A stretch of DNA of 64,000 bases from the NCBI GenBank assembly GCA_963780635.1, contig CAWACW010000011.1:806001-870000 (forward strand). The letters are read 5' to 3'. A program made the position numbers and the translations under genes. Shown in pieces: positions 24,927 through 33,463 of this stretch (position 1 is the stretch's first letter; every line of letters starts with the position of its first letter). A model generated the notes under the pieces. It did not search any database. It was given only the letters and a program-made list of their open reading frames with translations, and had not been told where the DNA came from. The DNA is from DATEPR01 sp963780635. Lineage in GTDB: Bacteria; Actinomycetota; Actinomycetes; Mycobacteriales; Pseudonocardiaceae.

Positions 24927-25568
24927 GTGGCCACCGTTTACGACTGCAGTCGGCGGGACGAGCGCGAGACGGGCATTGCCGCCGCCGCGAGCATGATCCG
25001 GTCCTCCCGGCTGGTGGTGTTCCCGACCGACACCGTCTACGGCATCGGCTGTGACGCCTTCGACACGCTCGCGGTGCGGGCCCTGCTCGACGCGAAGGGA
25101 CGCGGCCGTGCGATGCCGCTGTCCGTTCTGGTCGGTTCGTGGTCCACCGTGGACGGTCTGGTGCTCAGCGTGCCGAACGAGGCACGGCTGCTGATCGAGG
25201 CGTTCTGGCCGGGCGGTCTGTCCATCGTGCTGCCGCACGCGCCATCGCTGGCCTGGGATCTCGGGGACACGCGTGGCACTGTGATGATCCGGATGCCGTT
25301 GCACCCCGTGGTGCTGGAGCTGCTGCGCGAGATCGGGCCGATCGCCCAGTCCAGCGCGAACATCAGCGGCCAGCAGCCGGCGACGACCGTGGCCGAGGCC
25401 CAGGCGCAGCTCGGCGAGTCCGTCTCCGTCTACCTGGACGGCGGCCCGGCAGGCGAAGCGGTGCCGTCATCCATCGTCGACCTCACCGGTGAGAAGCCCC
25501 GGATGTTGCGAGAGGGCGCGGTGACCAAGGCGGACGTCGTCGAGGTTCTCGGCATGACGGTCGCGTAG
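24927..25568 (+). CDS. L-threonylcarbamoyladenylate synthase (Sua5/YrdC)
   Basis: A 213-residue YrdC-fold protein that makes threonylcarbamoyl-AMP for the t6A37 modification of ANN-decoding tRNAs. Signatures: VVFPTDTVYGIGCDA, the KGRGRAMPLSVLV nucleotide-binding loop, and SSANISG. No Sua5 C-terminal domain is present, so it is the short YrdC/TsaC class. GTG 24927 lacks a good ribosome site; caggat lies 7 nt upstream. In actinobacteria it lies between prmC and wecA, as here. Confidence 0.92.
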   Translation: MATVYDCSRRDERETGIAAAASMIRSSRLVVFPTDTVYGIGCDAFDTLAVRALLDAKGRGRAMPLSVLVGSWSTVDGLVLSVPNEARLLIEAFWPGGLSIVLPHAPSLAWDLGDTRGTVMIRMPLHPVVLELLREIGPIAQSSANISGQQPATTVAEAQAQLGESVSVYLDGGPAGEAVPSSIVDLTGEKPRMLREGAVTKADVVEVLGMTVA

Positions 25569-25580
25569 AGCCGGCTCCTC

Positions 25581-26744
25581 GTGAGTTCGCTGTCCGACGC
25601 CACACCGGCCGGTCTCCCGATCCGGGAGTACGTCCTCGTCGCGTTGACCGCTGCCGCGGTGACCTATCTGCTCACTGGTCTGGTGCGCAAGTTCGCGGTG
25701 CGCATCAAGGCCGTCGCGGTGCCCCGCGTGCGCGACGTGCATTCCATCGTGATGCCGAGACTGGGCGGCCTCGCCATGTACGGCGGGGTGGTCGCCGGCA
25801 TGCTGCTGGCACACCAGTTGCCGGTGCTGCGCCGAGCGTTCACGTACTCGCTGGACCCGTACGCGGTGCTCATCGGTGGCGGCGTGATCGTCCTCGTCGG
25901 TGCGCTGGACGACCGGTTCGAACTGGACTCGCTGACGAAACTCGCCGGTCAGATCACCTCGGCGGGGCTGCTGGTGCTGCTGGGCCTGCAGTGGGTCGAG
26001 TTCTGGGTGCCGTGGGGCGGCCAGGGCGGCGGGCTGGGCTCGGTGCTGGTGCTCGACCAGAACGAGGGCGGCCTGCTGTCGGTGCTGCTCGTCGTCACCA
26101 TGGTCAACGCGATGAACATGGTGGACGGTTTGGACGGTCTGGCCGCCGGGATAGGGCTGATCGCCGCGGCGGCGACGTGTGCCTTCTCGCTGGGCCTGTT
26201 GAACAACTCGCACGGCAACGTCACGAACTACCCGCCCGCCCTCATCAGCGCCGCACTGGCCGGTGCGTGCCTGGGCTTCCTGCCGCACAACTTCCAACCC
26301 GCGCGCGTCTTCATGGGCGACTCGGGGTCGATGCTGATCGGCCTGATGCTGGCCGCTGCCAGCACGTCGGCGTCCGGCCGGATCCAGTACGCCACGCTGG
26401 GCGCACGGGACGCGATCGCGCTGCTGTCGCCGTTGCTGGTCGTCGCGGCGGTGCTCTTCATTCCGCTGCTGGACCTGTTGATGGCGATCGTGCGGCGGAC
26501 CCGGCGCGGCGAGAGCCCGTTCGCCGCGGACAAGATGCACCTGCACCATCGGCTGCTGGAGATCGGCCATTCGCAGCGGCGCGCGGTACTGCTCATCTAC
26601 TTGTGGGTCGCGGTCATCGCGTTCGGCGCTGTGTCGTTGACGCTGTTCGACGTCCAGAAAGCGGTGTGGGGTATCGCAGGCGGTTTGCTGCTGGCCGTGG
26701 TGGTGTCCCTCGTACCGCGATTGCGTGCGGTCGCACGGGCGTGA
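25581..26744 (+). CDS. wecA: Undecaprenyl-phosphate GlcNAc-1-P transferase (WecA/Rfe)
   Basis: A 387-residue polytopic membrane enzyme of the MraY/WecA family with about 11 hydrophobic segments, transferring GlcNAc-1-phosphate to decaprenyl/undecaprenyl phosphate at the inner face of the membrane to start cell-wall polymer linkers. Signatures include GALDDRF, NMVDGLDGLAAG, FMGDSGSM and the cytosolic loop KMHLHHRLL. GTG 25581, 12 bp after the TsaC stop. The same gene stands before the atp operon in mycobacteria (Rv1302). Confidence 0.92.
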   Translation: MSSLSDATPAGLPIREYVLVALTAAAVTYLLTGLVRKFAVRIKAVAVPRVRDVHSIVMPRLGGLAMYGGVVAGMLLAHQLPVLRRAFTYSLDPYAVLIGGGVIVLVGALDDRFELDSLTKLAGQITSAGLLVLLGLQWVEFWVPWGGQGGGLGSVLVLDQNEGGLLSVLLVVTMVNAMNMVDGLDGLAAGIGLIAAAATCAFSLGLLNNSHGNVTNYPPALISAALAGACLGFLPHNFQPARVFMGDSGSMLIGLMLAAASTSASGRIQYATLGARDAIALLSPLLVVAAVLFIPLLDLLMAIVRRTRRGESPFAADKMHLHHRLLEIGHSQRRAVLLIYLWVAVIAFGAVSLTLFDVQKAVWGIAGGLLLAVVVSLVPRLRAVARA

Positions 26745-26950
26745 GTGCCACGTGAGCGGGAATGGGGCACGTCACAGGGGGTGCCTGCGGCAACCGGACG
26801 ACCGTACGGTAACTTTACGGGTATCAGTTCGCGACATCTCCCGTCGGAGTGGGGTGATCCCGGTGCCCGTATACCAGCCAATCCCGAGTGTGGTGCGGCG
26901 TGGCTCCGTTGATCATCCTGGTGTTCACCATGACGTCGAGCTTCGCCTCC

Positions 26951-26978
26951 TTGGCGGTTCGCGCATCTGTGATAGCGT
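26951..26978 (+). promoter_or_regulatory. Predicted atp operon promoter
   Basis: TTGGCG and TAGCGT separated by 16 bp, about 170 bp before atpZ in the 403-bp space after wecA. Transcription would start about 26985, just before two stable hairpins. Confidence 0.45.
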
Positions 26979-26988
26979 CTCCCGCAAG

Positions 26989-27034
26989 CCCCCCGAGCGG
27001 GGGGTTCACTGCTTCGTGCCACCTTTCGTGGCAC
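26989..27034 (+). promoter_or_regulatory. Two hairpins in the atp operon leader
   Basis: cccccc-gagc-gggggg at 26989-27004 and gtgccac-ctttc-gtggcac at 27016-27034, both perfect. They lie right after the predicted start and well before the first gene. They may attenuate transcription or protect the 5' end. No known riboswitch recognised. The rest of 26745-27147 has no gene I can support. Confidence 0.6.
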
Positions 27035-27147
27035 ACCGGGCCACTGAGGCCCAACTCCTACGCGCCCGAGACGATGCGCCCGAGACCACGAGGAGTTGCC
27101 GTTGAGTGATCGCCGTATGCGAGAGACCGGCTGGAAATAGGCCGGTC

Positions 27148-27387
27148 ATGCCCGACAGCGAACCAGCCGAAGACGAACCGTCCGCAGACATGCAGCCACT
27201 GCACCTGTGGCCCTTTGTCAGGATGGGCACCACCATGGCCACGCTCGTCGCCGGTGGTCTGTTGATCGGGTGGTTCATCGACTCGCATGCACATACGCTG
27301 CCCGCATTCACGTTGACCGGCCTCGCGGTCGGCATGGTGGCCACTTGTTGGTACGGCTACCGGAAGTTCCGGAGGTTCTGGTCTTGA
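27148..27387 (+). CDS. AtpZ/AtpI-like small membrane protein
   Basis: A 79-residue protein with an acidic N-terminus (MPDSEPAEDEPSADM) and two membrane helices (about 30-50 and 56-72) ending YGYRKFRRFWS. Small two-helix AtpZ proteins head many atp operons and are linked to cation/Mg transport or c-ring assembly. ATG 27148 is preferred to the in-frame 27106 start, which lacks sensible N-terminal sequence. 20 bp before the next gene. Confidence 0.75.
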   Translation: MPDSEPAEDEPSADMQPLHLWPFVRMGTTMATLVAGGLLIGWFIDSHAHTLPAFTLTGLAVGMVATCWYGYRKFRRFWS

Positions 27388-27407
27388 TCGAGCACGAGGG
27401 CTAGTCG

Positions 27408-27818
27408 ATGACATCGTTGAAGGAAGCCGCGGAGAACGTGCCCGCGTCGGCCGTGATGAGCCTGCGCAGGCCGATGATCGTGTGCGCGATCATCGGTGCG
27501 GCCGGTCTCGTCCTCGGTGCGGTGCTCGGTCACTGGGAGATGGGCATCCTCGGCTGTGTCGGCCTCGGCCTCGGCCTGTTGAACTCGCGGTTGCTGCAGC
27601 GTGACGTGCTCAACGTGATCTCCCGCGAGAACCCGACGAAGAAGGCCGTCGGCGTGCTGTCCGCGCGCCGGCTGCTGATGATCACCGCACTCGCCGTCCT
27701 GCTCGGCATCTTCATCCGGCCCGACGGTCTCGGTGTCTTCTTCGGACTCGCGCTGTACCAGTTCGTCAACATCGCTCACACGGTTCTGCCGGTGCTGAAG
27801 GAGCGTCGCGCGCAATGA
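27408..27818 (+). CDS. atpI: ATP synthase protein I-like (AtpI family)
   Basis: A 136-residue protein with four hydrophobic helices (MIVCAIIGAAGLVLGAVLGH and others), matching the protein encoded before atpB in actinobacteria (Rv1303-like). It probably helps F0 assembly. The start overlaps nothing; the stop overlaps the atpB ATG by 4 nt (ATGA), so expression is coupled. Confidence 0.82.
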   Translation: MTSLKEAAENVPASAVMSLRRPMIVCAIIGAAGLVLGAVLGHWEMGILGCVGLGLGLLNSRLLQRDVLNVISRENPTKKAVGVLSARRLLMITALAVLLGIFIRPDGLGVFFGLALYQFVNIAHTVLPVLKERRAQ

Positions 27819-28561
27819 CTCCGTACGTCCAGGCCAGCAGTGCAGACATCGAGATCGGGGTACACCCCGAGTGGCACGTGTTCGGCCTGACGCTGAACGC
27901 GGACACCATCATCTCGACGCTTGTCGCGTCGGCGATCCTGCTGATCCTGGGTTTCCTGGTTCGCGCGCGGGCCACCTCCGGCCCGCCCGGCGGCATGCAG
28001 CTGTTCTTCGAGACGATCACCACCTTCCTGCGCAACCAGGTCCAGGAGACGATCGGCCTCAAGGTCGCGCCGTTCGTGGTTCCGTTGTCCGTCACGCTGT
28101 TCTGCTTCCTGCTGATCTGCAACTGGCTGTCCGTGCTGCCCCTGGTGGTCAACGGCAAGGACCTGCTGCCGCCGCCCGCCGGTGACGTGAACCTGGTGTT
28201 CGCGTTGGCGCTGCTGGTCTTCGTCTGGAAGCACGTGGCGGGCTCGCGTGTGCACCACGGTCCGTTCCGGCAGTTGACGCACACCCTCAAGGGTCACCAG
28301 ACGGCGCTCGCGCCGATGTGGGTGATCGAGGAGATCAGCGGTCTGCTGTCGCACGCGTTGCGGTTGTTCGGCAACGTCCTGGCAGGCACGGTCATGCTGG
28401 CGGTGATCGCGGCCCTGCTGCCACCGGAGATCAACTGGATCCTCGGCGGTGCCTGGAAGCTGTTCGACCTGTTCATCGGAGCGGTGCAGGCCTTCATCTT
28501 CGCGTTCCTGACGATCATCTACTTCGGTCAGGCCATGGAAATCCGGGAGGGCGAGCACTGA
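27815..28561 (+). CDS. atpB: ATP synthase subunit a
   Basis: A 248-residue membrane subunit forming the proton half-channels against the c-ring. The essential Arg lies in LLSHALRLFGNVLAG, helix 5; the last helix reads QAFIFAFLTIIYF. Hydrophobic helices and the N-terminal IEIGVHPEWHVFGL match actinobacterial AtpB. Start ATGA-overlaps atpI. A 109-bp gap with a small hairpin near 28619-28635 precedes atpE. Confidence 0.95.
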   Translation: MTPYVQASSADIEIGVHPEWHVFGLTLNADTIISTLVASAILLILGFLVRARATSGPPGGMQLFFETITTFLRNQVQETIGLKVAPFVVPLSVTLFCFLLICNWLSVLPLVVNGKDLLPPPAGDVNLVFALALLVFVWKHVAGSRVHHGPFRQLTHTLKGHQTALAPMWVIEEISGLLSHALRLFGNVLAGTVMLAVIAALLPPEINWILGGAWKLFDLFIGAVQAFIFAFLTIIYFGQAMEIREGEH

Positions 28562-28670
28562 TGCCCAGGATGTCCGGCCGGTCCGGCGACAACCGAACGA
28601 GTGACCAGGGTTGACCCACCTCCGGTCCCCGGAGCAGGCGTTTTCCTAGAAGGATAGGTAAGGGAGAGTC

Positions 28671-28937
28671 ATGGCAAACAGCATGTCGCAGGCGATCGAG
28701 GTGGCCGGCGCATACATCGGCGGTGGTCTCATTCTCGGTGGCGGCGCGGCTGGCGCGTCCATCGGTGACGGTCTGGCCGGTAGCCAGCTGGTGGCCGGCG
28801 TCGCCCGGCAGCCGGAGGCCCAGAGTCGACTGTTCACGCCGTTCATCCTCACGGTGGCCTTCGCCGAGGGTAACTACTTCATCAACGTCGCCTTCGCAGC
28901 CATTCTGCTGTTCGCGTTCGGCGGCTCGCCCTCCTAA
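28671..28937 (+). CDS. atpE: ATP synthase subunit c
   Basis: An 88-residue two-helix proteolipid of the c-ring. Helix 1 is the Gly/Ala-rich GGGLILGGGAAGASIGDGL, the polar loop is RQPEAQ, and the proton-carrying Glu is Glu66 in TVAFAEGNYF, in the position of the mycobacterial Glu61 that binds bedaquiline. A strong GGTAAGGGAGAG ribosome site and the preceding hairpin may raise its expression, as many copies per complex are needed. Confidence 0.95.
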   Translation: MANSMSQAIEVAGAYIGGGLILGGGAAGASIGDGLAGSQLVAGVARQPEAQSRLFTPFILTVAFAEGNYFINVAFAAILLFAFGGSPS

Positions 28938-29479
28938 TGGCCACGTCGACGACGAACCTGGCAGCAGCGAACAACCCGCTGCTGCCCAATGGCACCTTCT
29001 TCGCCGAGCTGATCATCTTCGTGATCGTGTTGTTGATCATGTGGCGCTTCATCGTGCCGCCGATCAGCAAGGCGTTGCAGGAGCGGGCTGACCGGGTCGC
29101 GAAGACGGCGCAGGAACGTCAGGAGGCCATGCGCAAGCTCGCCGAGGCCGACAAGCGGCACGACGACGCGCTGGCCGACGCACGGCGCAAGGCGGGCGAC
29201 ATTCGCGGCGAGGCCCGGGTGGAGGGCCAGCAACTGCAGGACGAGTTGCGGGCGCAGGTCCAGGCGGAGGTCGACACGGCACGCCAGCGCACCGAGGCCG
29301 AGCTGGCCGAGCAGCGGGAGCGCGCACTGCGCGAGCTGCAGGGCGACATCGGTTCGCTGTCCACGGCGCTGGCAGGCCGGATCGTCGGTACCGAAGTGTC
29401 CGCCGACGGCAGGCAGTCCCCGACCGTGGCCGCGTTCCTCGACGGCCTGGCCACGAAGGGAGACGTCGATGGTCATTGA
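28937..29479 (+). CDS. atpF: ATP synthase subunit b
   Basis: A 180-residue peripheral-stalk subunit: one N-terminal helix (FFAELIIFVIVLLIMW, about 22-37) then a long charged coiled coil. The ATG overlaps the atpE stop (TAATG). A second b-like gene follows with an 11-nt overlap, so the stalk is likely an asymmetric b/b' pair. Confidence 0.93.
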   Translation: MATSTTNLAAANNPLLPNGTFFAELIIFVIVLLIMWRFIVPPISKALQERADRVAKTAQERQEAMRKLAEADKRHDDALADARRKAGDIRGEARVEGQQLQDELRAQVQAEVDTARQRTEAELAEQRERALRELQGDIGSLSTALAGRIVGTEVSADGRQSPTVAAFLDGLATKGDVDGH

Positions 29480-29999
29480 TTACATCGCCGAGATCGTCGC
29501 GTTCATTCTCGTGATCGTGGTGATCTGGTGGAAGGTCGTCCCTCCGGTGCGCAGGGCGATGCGCAAGCAGCAGGAGGCGATCGCCAAGCAGGTCGAGGAA
29601 GCCAAGGAAGCCAGCGAGCGGCTGACCACGGCCGAGCGGAAGTACCGCGACGCACTGGCCGATGCCCGCACCGAGGCAGCCAAGATCCGCGACGCCGCAC
29701 GTGCGGACGCGCAGCGGATCCTGGTGGAGATGCGCGAGCAGGCCGACCGCGAGGTCGAGCGCATCCGGCAGCGTGGCGAGGAGGACCTGGTGGCCCAGCG
29801 CCGCCAGGTGATCCGCGAGCTGCGCGGCCGGATCGGTGAACTGGCCGTGGATCTCGCCGGTGAGCTCGTCAACGAGCACCTGTCCAGCCGGCCGCAGCGG
29901 TCGGCCACCGTGGACCGGTTGCTCGACGAGCTGGAGGCGATGGCCGCGACTGGACCCGCCGCCGGTACCGGCAGTGGGCCCACCGGAGGAGATGCGTGA
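29469..29999 (+). CDS. ATP synthase second b-type subunit (b')
   Basis: A 176-residue b-like protein with an N-terminal helix (IAEIVAFILVIVVIWW) and a long coiled coil (VEEAKEASERLTTAERKYRD). In mycobacteria this domain is the N-terminal part of a b-delta fusion; here it ends in a Gly/Thr-rich tail and a stop, and delta is separate. It overlaps atpF by 11 nt and touches the delta start (TGATG), which has its own GGAGGAG site. The separation therefore looks genuine even though sequence errors begin 400 bp later. Confidence 0.85.
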   Translation: MVIDYIAEIVAFILVIVVIWWKVVPPVRRAMRKQQEAIAKQVEEAKEASERLTTAERKYRDALADARTEAAKIRDAARADAQRILVEMREQADREVERIRQRGEEDLVAQRRQVIRELRGRIGELAVDLAGELVNEHLSSRPQRSATVDRLLDELEAMAATGPAAGTGSGPTGGDA

Positions 30000-30818
30000 T
30001 GCAGGCCGCCAGTCGGGAATCCCTCGCCACGGCGACGGAGCGGCTCGACCAGGTCGTGGCAGGAGCGGACGCCGCCCAGCTGCGGACGCTCACCGACGAG
30101 CTGTTCGCCGTGCTCGGCCTGCTGCAGCGCGAGCGCGTGCTGCGCAGGCACCTGACCGACCCGAGTAACCCCGAGGAGGCCAGGGAGCGGCTGACGCGGG
30201 GCGTGTTGGCGGGCAAGGTCGGCGACGCGGCCGTCACCACCGTGGCCGGCCTCGCCGGTTCGCGCTGGTCGGCACCGTCGGACCTGTTGGAGGCGTTGGA
30301 GACCCTCGCCCGCCGGGTCGTGTTCCTGCTCGCCGAGCAGGACGGCGTCCTGGAGAACGTCGAGGACGAGCTGTTCCGGTTCAGCCGCATCCTGGCGGCG
30401 CAGCCGCAGTTGCGCGACTCTGCTCGACGACCAGAACCGGCCTGCTGACGGCCGCGTCGAGCTGCTGGACGGCCTGATCGGTGCGAAGGTCACGCCGGTG
30501 ACCAGGCAGTTGCTCGAGCAGACCGTGCGCGAGCCGCGAGGACGTAGCCTGGAGTTGGTGGTCGGCAAGCTCGCCGAACTGGCGGCGGCCATGCGGAGCC
30601 GGTCGGTGGCCCTGGTCACCGCGGCGGACCCGCTGACCGACGAGCAGGAAAGCCGGCTCGCCCAGACCCTCTCCGGCATCTTCGGCCGCGCGGTCTCCGT
30701 GCAGGTCGAACTGGACCCCGACGTCCTGGGTGGCCTGGTGATCAGGGTGGGCGACGAGGTGATCGACGGCAGTGTCGCGGCCAGACTGGCCAAGGCGCGC
30801 CAGGAGTTGCCCGGCTGA
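29999..30818 (+). CDS. atpH: ATP synthase subunit delta (one apparent frameshift)
   Basis: The delta/OSCP subunit, ~272 residues once corrected, linking the stalk to F1. N-terminal helical bundle (TERLDQVVAGADAAQLRTL) then the C-terminal domain (TRQLLEQTVREPRG). The frame breaks near 30420: cgcgac-t-ctgctcgac carries an extra base, after which LLDDQNRPADGRVELLDG and the rest are in the +1 frame. An essential subunit, so I treat the break as a probable sequence error. ATG 29999 follows GGAGGAG. Confidence 0.88.
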
Positions 30819-30876
30819 GCAGGGCTCGGCGACTTATCCAGACCATGAATTGATCGAGAGCAGGGACCGAATAGCC

Positions 30877-32521
30877 ATGGCGGAGCTGACGATCTCGGCG
30901 GACGAGATCCGGAGCGCGATCGAGAACTACGTCACCACCTTCGCGCCGGAAACCGCGCGGGAGGAGGTCGGAGTCGTCTCCGACACCGGTGACGGCATCG
31001 CGCACGTCGAGGGACTGCCCTCGGTGATGGCCCAGGAACTGCTGGAGTTCCCCGGGGGTGTCCTCGGGGTGGCGCAGAACCTGGACACGCGGGAGATCGG
31101 CACCGTCATCCTCGGTGACTACGAGCACATCGAGGAGGGGCAAGAGGTCAGGCGGACCGGCCGTGTCCTGTCGGTGCCGGTCGGTGACGGCTTCCTCGAG
31201 CCGGGTCGTGGACCCGCTGGGCAACCCGATCGACGGCCTCGGCGACATCGTGGCCGAGGAGAGCGCGCCGCTGGAACTGCAGGCGCCGTCGGTGATGAAC
31301 CGGCAGCCGGTGAAGGAGCCGCTGCAGACCGGCATCAAGGCCATCGACTCGATGACCCCGATCGGCCGCGGCCAGCGCCAGCTCATCATCGGCGACCGCA
31401 AGACCGGCAAGACCGCGGTCTGCGTCGACACGATCATCAACCAGAAGGACGCCTGGGCCAGCGGCGACCCGAAGCAGCAGGTGCGCTGCGTCTACGTCGC
31501 GATCGGCCAGAAGGGCTCGACGGTCGCGGGTGTGCGTACCGCGCTCGCCGATGCGGGCGCGCTGGACTACACGACCATCGTCGCGGCGCCGGCTTCCGAC
31601 TCCGCGGGCTTCAAGTGGCTCGCCCCCTACACCGGTTCGGCCATCGCGCAGCACTGGATGTACCAGGGCAAGCACGTCCTGATCGTGTTCGACGACCTGA
31701 CCAAGCAGGCCGAGGCGTACCGCGCGATCTCGCTGCTGCTGCGCCGCCCGCCGGGCCGCGAGGCGTACCCCGGTGACGTGTTCTACCTGCACTCCCGTCT
31801 GCTGGAGCGCTGCGCGAAGCTGTCCGACGACCTGGGCGCGGGTTCGATGACCGGCCTGCCGATCATCGAGACCAAGGCCAACGACGTGTCGGCGTACATC
31901 CCGACGAACGTCATCTCCATCACCGACGGCCAGTGCTTCCTCGAGTCCGACCTGTTCAACCAGGGTGTCCGGCCGGCGATCAACGTCGGTATCTCGGTCT
32001 CCCGCGTCGGTGGTAGCGCGCAGATCAAGGCCATGCGCAAGGTCGCGGGCTCGCTGCGGCTGGACCTGTCGCAGTACCGCGAGCTGGAGGCGTTCGCGGC
32101 GTTCGCATCCGACCTGGACGCGGCGTCGAAGGCGCAGCTGGAGCGCGGTGCCCGGCTGGTCGAGCTGCTCAAGCAGCCGCAGTACAGCCCGTACCCGGTC
32201 GAGGAGCAGGTCGTCGGCGATCTGGCTGGGCACCCAGGGCCACCTGGACTCGGTGCCGGTCGGTGACGTCCGGCGGTTCGAGCGTGACTTCCTGGAGCAC
32301 TCGGCGCGGCACGAGGACGTGCTCGGCCAGATCCGCAACACCAAGGAACTGCCCGACGACCCGGAGCGGAGCTGGTCGACGCGGTCAACGAGTTCAAGAA
32401 GCGGTTCGACGCCTCCGACGGCACGCCGGTCGTCCGACGAGCGCAGGCCGACGCGATGGACGCGGACGAGGTCGGCCAGGAGGCGGTCAACGTCAACCGG
32501 CCCGCGCCGGCCAAGAAGTGA
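30877..32521 (+). CDS. atpA: ATP synthase subunit alpha (three apparent frameshifts)
   Basis: The F1 alpha subunit, ~547 residues if corrected. The P-loop GDRKTGKT and the alpha-specific SRVGGSAQ are intact in the central frame. Breaks: an extra base near 31199 (before RVVDPLGNPIDG), an extra base near 32217 (before AIWLGTQGHLDSV), and a one-base loss or two-base gain near 32366 (before ELVDAVNEFKKRFDA). The corrected C-terminus ends VNVNRPAPAKK. ATG 30877 lies 58 bp after atpH. Confidence 0.9.
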
Positions 32522-32532
32522 CCGGGTGACCC

Positions 32533-33463
32533 ATGGCCGCTGAGCTTCGCGTCCTGCGCCAGCGGATCCGGTCCGTCCAGTCGATCAAGAAGATCACTCG
32601 GGCGTACGAGCTGATCGCGACCTCGCGGATCGCGCAAGGCCCGCGCCCGGGTCGCGGCGGCGCAGCCGTACGCCGAGCGAGATCACCCGGTGCTCGCCGC
32701 GCTGGCCGGCGCCGCCGAGCCTGGACCACCCGCTGCTGAGTCGGCGGGAGAACCCGACGCGGGCCGCGGTGCTCGTCGTGACCAGTGACCGCGGGCATGT
32801 GCGGCGGGTACAACTCCAACGTGCTGCGCGAGGCCGAGCAGCTGCAGTCGCTGCTGCGCGAGCGAGGGCAAGGAGGTCCGTGCTGTACGTCGATCGGCCG
32901 CAAGGGCATGGGCGTACTACCGGTTCCGCAGCCGGGAGCTGACCGGCGCGTGGACCGGCTTCTCCGAGCAGCCGACCTACGCGGACGCCGTCGGAGGCGG
33001 CCGACATGATGGTCGACGGCTTCATGGCCGGTGTCGACCACGAGGAGTCCGCTGACCGGACGCGCGGCGTGGACGAGCTGCACATGGTCTACACCGAGTT
33101 CCGCTCGATGCTGACCCAGCAGCCGGTGGCCAAGCGGGTCGCGCCGCTGGAGGTCGAGTACACCGAGGAGACCGCCGAGCAGCTGCCCGACTACGAGTTC
33201 GAGCCGGACGCCGGAGAGCTGCTCGGCGCGCTGCTGCCGAAGTACGTCAAAGACCCGCTTGTTCGCCGCGCTGCTCGAGTCGGCGGCGTCCGAGTCGGCC
33301 TCCCGGCAGCGGGCGATGAAGGCGGCGACCGACAACGCCGAACGAACTGATCCGGACCTACACGCCGGCAGACGAACCGGCTCGCCAGGCCCAGATCACC
33401 CAGGAGATCAGCGAGATCGTCGGCGGCGCCGACGCGCTCGCCGCTGCAGGAAGTGAAGAATAA
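32533..33463 (+). CDS. atpG: ATP synthase subunit gamma (about 14 apparent indels)
   Basis: The central-stalk gamma subunit. It starts MAAELRVLRQRIRSVQSIKK and ends QEISEIVGGADALAAAGSEE, both canonical. Between them I needed about 14 single-base corrections, for example near 32636, 32673, 32714, 32795, 32867, 33249 and 33340, to recover a continuous gamma sequence (e.g. SDRGMCGGYNSNVLREAEQ). Most inserted bases are C after G or G after C; deletions fall in GGG runs. A living cell needs this gene, so the sequence is very likely faulty rather than the gene dead. Stop overlaps the atpD ATG. Confidence 0.85.

Noticed and set aside
28561..28614. 17-aa ORF overlapping the atpB stop (TGATG)
   Set aside because: No ribosome site of its own beyond the coupling, no recognisable sequence, and atpE has a strong independent start.
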